Source: a virus | Strand: one strand, 5' to 3' | Virus record (IMG/VR): IMGVR_UViG_3300023181_000023 | Span: 1-35,482 of that record | Length of the DNA: 35,482 bases | In this document: piece by piece, positions 30,174-35,482 of the stretch | How the letters are laid out: the number at the start of each line of letters is the position of its first letter | How positions within the stretch are numbered: the first letter of the stretch is position 1 | The notes under the pieces: generated by a model | Seen by the model: only the letters and a program-made list of their open reading frames with translations | What the model was told of the DNA's origin: nothing | Databases searched by the model: none | Translations under genes and position numbers: made by a program

Positions 30174-30423
30174 TTACTTTAAAGAAAATGCGCCAAAGCT
30201 TGAGGCATTGTGTGATGAATTAGGATTACTGGCTGAATTTAAAAGTGAAGACCAGTGGAGAATATACGGTGCAACTCACGTAATAGATATTTGGCCTGCC
30301 CGTATGGTATATCACAGAGTTAAGGGCGAGGATGTAAAAGCAATAGAACCTTATTATAGAGGTTTGGACTGGCAATTTAATAAGCAGCAAGTTAAGAAAC
30401 TGCTAGAAACGGGTAAATTATAA
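30157..30423 (+). CDS. Hypothetical protein (88 aa)
   Basis: The ATG lies inside the end of the RecT gene. The protein has a compact alpha/beta pattern (LLAEFKSEDQWRIYGATHVI ... DIWPARMVYHRVKG) that looks like one small globular domain. It may be a RecT partner, since it is coupled to it. No family is recognised. Confidence 0.6.
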   Translation: MSKKPNYFKENAPKLEALCDELGLLAEFKSEDQWRIYGATHVIDIWPARMVYHRVKGEDVKAIEPYYRGLDWQFNKQQVKKLLETGKL

Positions 30424-30448
30424 TGCAACAATTGCAGAATGAGGCGTA

Positions 30449-30679
30449 ATGAGTAAAGATGAAGAATTAGCACGGTTATTTCACGACACATACGAACGTT
30501 TAGCTCCGGAGTATGGTTATGAAACACGAGAAGACACCAAACAGTTTAACCCAACAAGCAAAAATGGTAAATTGATGATTGCTGTCGCCCGTGTTATACA
30601 ACATGAACATAACATCTGTACCTGCCCTTTATGTCTATACCATCGTGGGCCTGATGAATTTATGAAAGAAATCGAATAA
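30449..30679 (+). CDS. Conserved-type phage protein (76 aa)
   Basis: The sequence LARLFHDTYERLAPEYGYET has the look of a small phage protein found in many operons, with a CxC pair and CPLC near the C-terminus (NICTCPLCLYHRG, about 58-70) that may bind zinc. A GAGGCG site precedes the ATG. The stop overlaps the next start (TAATG). The function is not established. Confidence 0.65.
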   Translation: MSKDEELARLFHDTYERLAPEYGYETREDTKQFNPTSKNGKLMIAVARVIQHEHNICTCPLCLYHRGPDEFMKEIE

Positions 30680-30819
30680 TGACTAATTTTACAGGAAGAA
30701 CTAGGCCAGATTTAATTTCAATTACTTATCACACTGAGGAAAAAATAATTATCGGTTTAGATACAAATGGGCTCTTGTGGAAATACAAAAAAGATGAGAA
30801 AGTTTGGGCTAATTACTAA
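30679..30819 (+). CDS. Short hypothetical protein (46 aa)
   Basis: The ATG overlaps the previous stop, and the TAA overlaps the next ATG. It encodes a beta-rich peptide (LISITYHTEEKIIIGLDTNG ... LLWKYKKDEKVW). Its perfect fit in the coupled chain is the evidence for translation. Confidence 0.5.
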   Translation: MTNFTGRTRPDLISITYHTEEKIIIGLDTNGLLWKYKKDEKVWANY

Positions 30820-30983
30820 TGACTAAAGTATCAATACCCATAACGGTTTACCAGGAACTTTACGAAGAAGATATTACAGTTTTTGAACTTATGGCCGCAA
30901 TAGCCGGCGAAGATTTCGAAACCACAAACATAGATGGAAAAACTTATTTAAAATATAAAGTGAACGAGGAGAGCGAACAATGA
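30819..30983 (+). CDS. Short acidic hypothetical protein (54 aa)
   Basis: It starts on the previous stop (TAATG), is acidic and has a helix with VFELMAAIAGEDFE. The TGA overlaps the next ATG (ATGA), and the GAGGAGAGC near its end serves the next gene. Function unknown. Confidence 0.5.
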   Translation: MTKVSIPITVYQELYEEDITVFELMAAIAGEDFETTNIDGKTYLKYKVNEESEQ

Positions 30984-31207
30984 GCGAAGCAGGTGAAAAA
31001 CGAAAAGCTAAATACATTGCTTTCCAAATGGAAGACCGACAAATAACAGAAGAAGAAGCCCTGGAGATGTGGACTAATAAGTTTAGACTGCTAGGAAAAT
31101 CAGGCGGCCAGAACGGAAAGGGACATACCTTTGCACACGGGAAAGTATCACCTAAAGAGGCACAGGAGAGGTCAGCGGAAGTTAAACGAAGTAAGAAGGG
31201 GAAATGA
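30980..31207 (+). CDS. Basic hypothetical protein (75 aa)
   Basis: GAGGAG precedes the ATG, which overlaps the previous stop. The protein is Lys/Glu-rich with an acidic helix and a basic end (SPKEAQERSAEVKRSKKGK), and it may bind nucleic acid. It is coupled to the small membrane peptide (ATGA). Confidence 0.55.
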   Translation: MSEAGEKRKAKYIAFQMEDRQITEEEALEMWTNKFRLLGKSGGQNGKGHTFAHGKVSPKEAQERSAEVKRSKKGK

Positions 31208-31301
31208 TGAAACAAAGCGACGTTGATATTATAAAAAATAGATTATTGTTAATATTCTTTGCTCTTACGATAATTATTGGTGTTTTAATCGGAGTAAACA
31301 T

Positions 31302-31305
<4 letters not shown>
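31204..31305 (+). CDS. Single-span membrane peptide (33 aa)
   Basis: The ATG overlaps the previous stop. The peptide has a basic-polar N-terminus and one long hydrophobic segment (LLLIFFALTIIIGVLIGV, residues 14-31). There is an AAGGGG site upstream. The stop overlaps the next ATG. Confidence 0.5.
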
Positions 31306-32507
<1,202 letters not shown>

Positions 32508-32510
32508 GGG

Positions 32511-32539
32511 TTTACAATAGTTATCGCTTGTGCTAATAT
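32511..32539 (+). promoter_or_regulatory. Promoter with shared operator, upstream of tandem RNAs
   Basis: TTTACA (32511-32516), a 17-bp spacer and TAATAT (32534-32539). The operator ATCGCTTGTGCTAA is at 32523-32536, immediately 5' of and overlapping the -10. Confidence 0.85.
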
Positions 32540-32567
32540 AAATACATACCCAAAAGGTAGTACATCA

Positions 32568-32624
32568 ATGAACAAACCAGCGAATATAGGAATGATAGAC
32601 ATCCACACCATTAGTACAAGGTAA
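32568..32624 (+). CDS. Possible 18-residue leader peptide
   Basis: ATG 32568 is preceded by AAAAGGTAGTACATCA, very like the leaders of the RecT and 33669 genes. The ORF encodes MNKPANIGMIDIHTISTR and stops. AAACC (from 32574) and GGTTT (about 32631) bracket it and can pair. It may be a leader peptide that controls what follows, or a small expressed protein. Confidence 0.45.
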   Translation: MNKPANIGMIDIHTISTR

Positions 32625-32656
32625 TCGCAACGGTTTGAACAATTTAACAAATAAGA

Positions 32657-32810
32657 TTAGAGCGTAGTAGTGGGACGTATTAGTAGGATTATCTCCAATA
32701 CCGAGGTGCACCGAAGGTTCTAGTACGTACAAGGGATGAGCTGAAATACGCTACTGAAACGCAGGGATAAGTATTACGATGCCCGAAGTCCCTCCCACCA
32801 TACGCTCTAA
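32657..32810 (+). ncRNA. Tandem structured RNA, unit 1 (about 154 nt)
   Basis: TTAGAGCGTA (32657-32666) pairs with TACGCTCTAA (32801-32810). Inside comes an internal loop of GTA (5') and CA (3'), then GTGGGA pairs with TCCCAC (32670-32675, 32793-32798). A further CGTATT/AATACG stem lies inside (32676-32681 with 32745-32750). No ORF fits. Unit 2 has the same framework with a different stem sequence, which supports function at the RNA level. The role is unknown. Confidence 0.75.
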
Positions 32811-32829
32811 TTACAAACATATTAAACAG

Positions 32830-32948
32830 TTCGTCTGTAGTAGTGCCGAAGCGGTGAAGCTATGGGTTCGAGGCCAGAAGATGCTCGAGTCTAGACACAA
32901 AGGTACAAACTCATAGTGGAGCAACGGCTTTAGCACCATACAGACGAA
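32830..32948 (+). ncRNA. Tandem structured RNA, unit 2 (about 119 nt)
   Basis: TTCGTCTGTA (32830-32839) pairs with TACAGACGAA (32939-32948). The same GTA/CA internal loop follows, then GTGC/GCAC. Within, CTATGGGTT pairs with AACTCATAG, with one G-U pair. A CGAG/CTCG hairpin sits at the tip. Both units are followed by an A-rich ACAAACATA linker. The outer stem has changed on both sides relative to unit 1 while pairing is kept, so this is an RNA family. Confidence 0.75.
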
Positions 32949-32971
32949 TACAAACATAGAAAAGAGTAATC

Positions 32972-33184
32972 ATGTCAAAAGAAAAGAAACCACAAACTAT
33001 CGAATCATTAAAGTTTGCTGCTAAAGAAAACAACTATAAATGGGGACTTGTACTTACAGCATTCGTGTTTACAGTACTAGGTACTATTTTAGGACACTTC
33101 CTTAGCGTCAACATCATTAACGACGCACAAGCTAAAGTTGTTAACTCAATTGAAATTAGTGCAGAGTTAAAAGACCAGAAATAG
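32972..33184 (+). CDS. Membrane anchor protein (70 aa), possibly the N-terminus of a split gene
   Basis: Residues 25-45 form one membrane span (GLVLTAFVFTVLGTILGHFL), with a basic N-terminus and an outer tail. It ends in TAG, but the -1 frame is open from 33160 and continues into the lysozyme-like domain through an Ala/Pro/Val/Glu-rich stretch typical of linkers. It could be one membrane-tethered enzyme split by a frameshift, or two coupled genes. An AAAAGAG site precedes the ATG. Confidence 0.65.
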   Translation: MSKEKKPQTIESLKFAAKENNYKWGLVLTAFVFTVLGTILGHFLSVNIINDAQAKVVNSIEISAELKDQK

Positions 33185-33210
33185 TCGCCACGCCTATTTT
33201 AAAAGAAGAA

Positions 33211-33564
33211 GTGGCAATAGTAACAGAACCAGCACCTAAAAGTATACCTGTGACCATTTCTAAGCCCCTAGAAGGCTCATGTAAACTCGTAGATGGATAT
33301 GAATGGGACATAAAGATTGCTTACGCTATATGCATGGCAGAATCACGGGGAAATCCATTGGCGTATAATAAAGCCAATAAGAATGGTTCAAATGATGCCG
33401 GACTTATGCAAATTAACAGTATCCATGTAAATAGCGGGCTAATCAGTTCAGAAGACAGGTTTATACCCGAGAAGAACCTAGCCGCTGCGTACGCTATTTA
33501 TAAAGGTTCTGGCTTTAAAGCATGGTCAGCATATAATAATAAATCATATTTAAAGTACCTCTAA
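33211..33564 (+). CDS. Lysozyme-like (SLT-type) transglycosylase domain protein
   Basis: The core has Glu44 in MAESRGNP, then GLMQINS (about 64-70) and KAWSAYNNKSY near the end, the signature of the lytic transglycosylase/lysozyme fold. The first 20 residues are a Pro-rich linker. GTG 33211 is the first plausible start but has only a short-spaced purine run, and the frame stays open upstream to 33160. It may need a -1 frameshift from the preceding membrane protein. It would cleave the glycan chain of the wall at entry or release. Confidence 0.7.
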   Translation: MAIVTEPAPKSIPVTISKPLEGSCKLVDGYEWDIKIAYAICMAESRGNPLAYNKANKNGSNDAGLMQINSIHVNSGLISSEDRFIPEKNLAAAYAIYKGSGFKAWSAYNNKSYLKYL

Positions 33565-33578
33565 CTGGGGTGCTTTTT
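33555..33578 (+). terminator. Terminator at the end of the lysozyme-like gene
   Basis: GTACCTC (33555-33561) pairs with GGGGTGC (33567-33573), with two G-U pairs and a 5-base loop, followed by TTTTT. It overlaps the stop codon of the preceding gene. Confidence 0.75.
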
Positions 33579-33582
33579 ATAG

Positions 33583-33591
33583 TTATCCACA
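33583..33591 (+). promoter_or_regulatory. Perfect DnaA box
   Basis: TTATCCACA matches the bacterial DnaA-box consensus exactly. It is in a short AT-rich gap between a terminator and the 33610 promoter. A single copy could be chance (about 0.3 expected in this genome), but the position invites an origin or regulatory role. Confidence 0.4.
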
Positions 33592-33609
33592 TACTGTAAT
33601 ATTTAAGCA

Positions 33610-33638
33610 TTGCATTATTAGCACAAGCGATGTACAAT
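33610..33638 (+). promoter_or_regulatory. Early operon promoter with shared operator
   Basis: TTGCAT (33610-33615), a 17-bp spacer and TACAAT (33633-33638), with the operator TTAGCACAAGCGAT at 33618-33631. It drives the early operon from 33669 through the circular join to 3441. The leader resembles those of the other operator promoters. Confidence 0.85.
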
Positions 33639-33668
33639 AAGGCTATCAACTAAAAAGGATAAACATCA

Positions 33669-33869
33669 ATGACACACATCGAAGTACAATATAACGATAC
33701 GCCAGTAAAAGTAGCAGTGAAGCTTCACGCATCAGATGGCAGTGGCTACACAGTAGTAAGCGGTATGAGCGCACTAGCGAACAGGATTATCAGTAACATG
33801 ACACCAGCACAGAAAATTCAATACGACTTCTACCAAGGTCAACTAAACCGTGTACGGAAGGAATACTAA
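33669..33869 (+). CDS. Small hypothetical protein (66 aa)
   Basis: First gene of the early operon, with an AAAAAGGA site. The N-terminus is beta-rich (HIEVQYNDTPVKVAVKLHAS), the C-terminus helical. Being the first gene of a regulated operon, it may have a control or host-takeover role, but there is no recognisable domain. Confidence 0.6.
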   Translation: MTHIEVQYNDTPVKVAVKLHASDGSGYTVVSGMSALANRIISNMTPAQKIQYDFYQGQLNRVRKEY

Positions 33870-34025
33870 ATGCCTCTTATGGACTATGTGAAGCAAGAGT
33901 TACCTACACTCTATAGTGTTCTCTCGGATACTACAGAAGAACTAGAGGTAGAACAGTACCAGTGTCCTAGTTACTATGATGAAAATAATGAATTGCAAGA
34001 TTGTACTTGCGGAAAGTGTGAATAA
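33870..34025 (+). CDS. Small Cys-rich protein (51 aa), possible zinc ribbon
   Basis: The ATG directly follows the previous stop. The C-terminus contains CPSYYDENNELQDCTCGKC, four Cys that may form a zinc site. The rest is acidic. A GGAAGGAAT site is present. Confidence 0.5.
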   Translation: MPLMDYVKQELPTLYSVLSDTTEELEVEQYQCPSYYDENNELQDCTCGKCE

Positions 34026-34026
34026 T

Positions 34027-34377
34027 ATGAGCAAGCTATTAGTAATAGATGGTTGGCACAAAGGATACACGGTCAATGCTCCTATAAATCAACAACTGTA
34101 CTTACTCAAACCAAAAACTATTACTATTGATGATTGTTGCGATGGTGAGGTAGTAGGTATAGACAAAGATTTACGTAAAGAATATAAGTTAGCGTCAGTA
34201 TCTCAAGACAGTAAAGTCGCATTATATTCAATAGATGGTACACTTGAGTCAATTTTCCAACGTGATTGGATTGTACCATCTGATAAGAATTGGATTGAAC
34301 AACCATTATATATAGGCATTCACGACCCGCGAGCAGTAGTTGATTATACAAGCTTACAAGGAACTATTTATGAGTAG
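34027..34377 (+). CDS. Hypothetical protein (116 aa)
   Basis: I start at ATG 34027, one base after the previous stop, instead of the longer frame from 33976. The protein is beta-rich with a CC pair (DDCCDGEV) and a C-terminal PLYIGIHDPRAVVDY segment. The end overlaps the next gene by 8 bases. No family is recognised. Confidence 0.6.
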   Translation: MSKLLVIDGWHKGYTVNAPINQQLYLLKPKTITIDDCCDGEVVGIDKDLRKEYKLASVSQDSKVALYSIDGTLESIFQRDWIVPSDKNWIEQPLYIGIHDPRAVVDYTSLQGTIYE

Positions 34378-34621
34378 TATTTCTCAAACTGGACAAATCC
34401 TAAAGTACCTTAAAGAACACGGCTCAATGACTAACACCGATATGTGGAACAGACGAATCCAACGTGGTTCAGAGCGTATTAGGGAGCTTAAAAAGGAAGG
34501 GCATATAATTGTTACTAACCATGTTAAAGGTTCTCTCTGGGAATACGTATACATGGGTCATGTTGACGATAAGCCTAAAAACTCTTGGACAAAACATTTT
34601 AATATTGGAGGAAAGAGGTGA
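34370..34621 (+). CDS. Winged helix-turn-helix protein (83 aa)
   Basis: I start at ATG 34370, with AAGGAAC upstream, instead of the longer frame from 34340. The sequence SQTGQILKYLKEHGSMTNTD followed by SERIRELKKEGHIIV and a wing (HVKGSLWEYVYMG) matches a small winged-helix domain of the helix-turn-helix type common in phages. It is the only clear DNA-binding regulator seen, and is therefore a candidate binder of the shared 14-bp operator. The link is inference. Confidence 0.7.
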   Translation: MSSISQTGQILKYLKEHGSMTNTDMWNRRIQRGSERIRELKKEGHIIVTNHVKGSLWEYVYMGHVDDKPKNSWTKHFNIGGKR

Positions 34622-34995
34622 ACGATAACGAACTATTTGAGCTATGTAAGGAAGTGTATGAGCTATTTCCCGAATGGAAAACAGAGCAGGTAATTGAGTT
34701 TTACCATGATGTAAGTGGACACTTGCAATTGCTTGGCCCTAAGAGCTATCAAATCCAACCAGACTATAACCACTGTGTGCCTCTCTACACCTCCGACTAC
34801 CTACTAGAGAAGTTGCCAAAAGAAACACGATTCGGGACTCCGCAACTTATTTGGTATGCCGGACATTGGGAAGCGTGCTACACAGACGCGGTTGATTCAC
34901 TGTGGAATCAGGAATTGAAGAGTCACGCTGGTGACACCCCACTCAAAGCCCTTCTAAAGCTCACGCTGGCTCTCAAGAATGCGGGGGAGTTGTAA
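34618..34995 (+). CDS. Hypothetical protein (125 aa), GTG start
   Basis: The GTG overlaps the previous stop (GTGA), with GGAAAGAGG upstream. The protein is helical with several Trp and Tyr (LIWYAGHWEACYTDAVDSLW, about 77-96). It resembles small phage proteins from many operons; the function is unknown. The stop overlaps the next ATG. Confidence 0.6.
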   Translation: MNDNELFELCKEVYELFPEWKTEQVIEFYHDVSGHLQLLGPKSYQIQPDYNHCVPLYTSDYLLEKLPKETRFGTPQLIWYAGHWEACYTDAVDSLWNQELKSHAGDTPLKALLKLTLALKNAGEL

Positions 34996-35069
34996 TGGCT
35001 AAAAGCAAACTATCTAAAATAAAACTCTATCACGAATACTTAGAATCAGAACCAGGACATAAGAAATGA
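34995..35069 (+). CDS. Very short basic ORF (24 aa)
   Basis: The ATG overlaps the previous stop (TAATG) and the TGA overlaps the next start (ATGA). It encodes MAKSKLSKIKLYHEYLESEP and four more residues. The GGGGGAGTT site upstream is good. It could be a real peptide or a coupling relay. Confidence 0.4.
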   Translation: MAKSKLSKIKLYHEYLESEPGHKK

Positions 35070-35209
35070 TACCTGAACACAAATTACTCCTCCAGAAGAT
35101 GAAACGTATCGACAAGTTCTTATACAAGATGAACACAGAAATACTCTGGTATACCTACAAGAAAGCAGAATCTATATTAAACTTTAGAGCAAATAAGGAG
35201 AATGAGTAA
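35066..35209 (+). CDS. Short basic hypothetical protein (47 aa)
   Basis: The start overlaps the previous stop (ATGA), and the TAA overlaps the next ATG (TAATG). It is a Lys-rich helix with aromatic residues (YKMNTEILWYTYKKAESILN). AATAAGGAG near its end serves the next gene. Unknown function. Confidence 0.5.
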   Translation: MIPEHKLLLQKMKRIDKFLYKMNTEILWYTYKKAESILNFRANKENE

Positions 35210-35482
35210 TGTCTACCTATAAAGAAGATACAGAACTATCGAATGCTATCGTTGATATTATTTACGGTAAACCTGACAAAGAATTAATCCAACTTGTTGG
35301 TAGTGTCGAGGAATGCTACAGACTAAGGGGTGAAGTTGATAAAGTTCAACGGATGCTAGCCCTTATTAATAGAGAAACAGTAAAAGCCCAAGAAGATTTA
35401 ATCACTAGGTTAAATGATAAATACCCACACTTGCCGAGTATTGAAGATATTGCTGCTAATGTTGTTTCCGAAAATAGAGATT
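35209..35482 (+). CDS. 5' part of hypothetical gene crossing the circular join
   Basis: The ATG has AAGGAG upstream. The frame runs to the window end and, on the circle, through bases 1-135 to give 119 residues. Coiled or helical stretches (GSVEECYRLRGEVDKVQRML) occur in the middle. No family is recognised. It shows that the early operon is continuous across the join. Confidence 0.85.
   Translation, partial: MSTYKEDTELSNAIVDIIYGKPDKELIQLVGSVEECYRLRGEVDKVQRMLALINRETVKAQEDLITRLNDKYPHLPSIEDIAANVVSENRD
35434..35482. repeat. Right copy of 49-bp terminal direct repeat
   Basis: Identical to 1-49. Consistent with a circular assembly overlap; the genome is 35,433 bp when one copy is removed. Confidence 0.95.

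Noticed and set aside
32859-32880. GGGTTCGAGGCC resembles a tRNA T-arm
   Set aside because: No matching acceptor, D or anticodon arms surround it and the bases pair in a different fold of tandem RNA unit 2. No tRNA was found elsewhere in the window.

Overview
The window is a complete, circularly closed genome of a tailed bacteriophage. The first 49 bases are identical to the last 49, and one gene reads without a break across that join, so the unique sequence is 35,433 bp. The order small terminase, large terminase, portal, scaffold, major capsid, head-tail adaptor, beta-propeller tail protein, two alanine/glycine-rich ejection-type proteins and fibre proteins, with no tape-measure protein, suggests a short-tailed (podovirus-like) virion. 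The DNA is AT-rich, Shine-Dalgarno sites are ordinary and TGA is a normal stop. The r1t-type holin, the CHAP-like endolysin and a lysozyme-like protein suit a monoderm host. I cannot name the host; Saccharibacteria or a Bacillota/Actinomycetota-like host are guesses only.

Layout. (a) 33.6 kb through the join to 3.4 kb: a long plus-strand operon of about 22 small, mostly overlapping genes (HNH/zinc-finger proteins, tiny membrane peptides, unknown proteins). (b) 3.44-3.58 kb: a strong promoter, a short structured RNA and a terminator, just ahead of the late genes. (c) 3.6-25.7 kb: packaging, head, tail, fibres, a block of membrane-anchored proteins, endolysin and holin, ending at a bidirectional terminator. 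Five internal promoters carry the leader motif GGACGGG/A. (d) 25.76-26.4 kb: a minus-strand HNH-AP2 homing endonuclease. (e) 26.5-27.3 kb: three small plus-strand genes and a structured non-coding stretch. (f) 28.64-27.53 kb: a minus-strand operon with a possible PD-(D/E)XK nuclease. (g) 28.72-29.2 kb: three consecutive minus-strand small-RNA units, each with a promoter and an intrinsic terminator. (h) 29.2-32.5 kb: a plus-strand recombination operon (RecT, DEDDh exonuclease, NinG-like). (i) 32.5-33.0 kb: a promoter, an 18-residue leader ORF and two tandem structured RNAs with the same framework, then a membrane peptide and a lysozyme-like ORF in the -1 frame.

How it works together (inference). 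Four promoters at about 3.45, 29.2, 32.5 and 33.6 kb have 17-bp spacers that contain, or in one case overlap, the same 14-bp sequence ATCGCTTGTGCTAA in one or other orientation. They drive the early operons, the RecT operon, the tandem RNAs and the RNA ahead of the late genes, so they look like one regulon under one DNA-binding protein. I recognise no polymerase, helicase, primase, integrase or phage RNA polymerase, so replication probably relies heavily on the host, with RecT, NinG-like and nuclease proteins processing the DNA. The most unusual content is the structured non-coding RNA: at least six candidate RNA units in a 35-kb genome.
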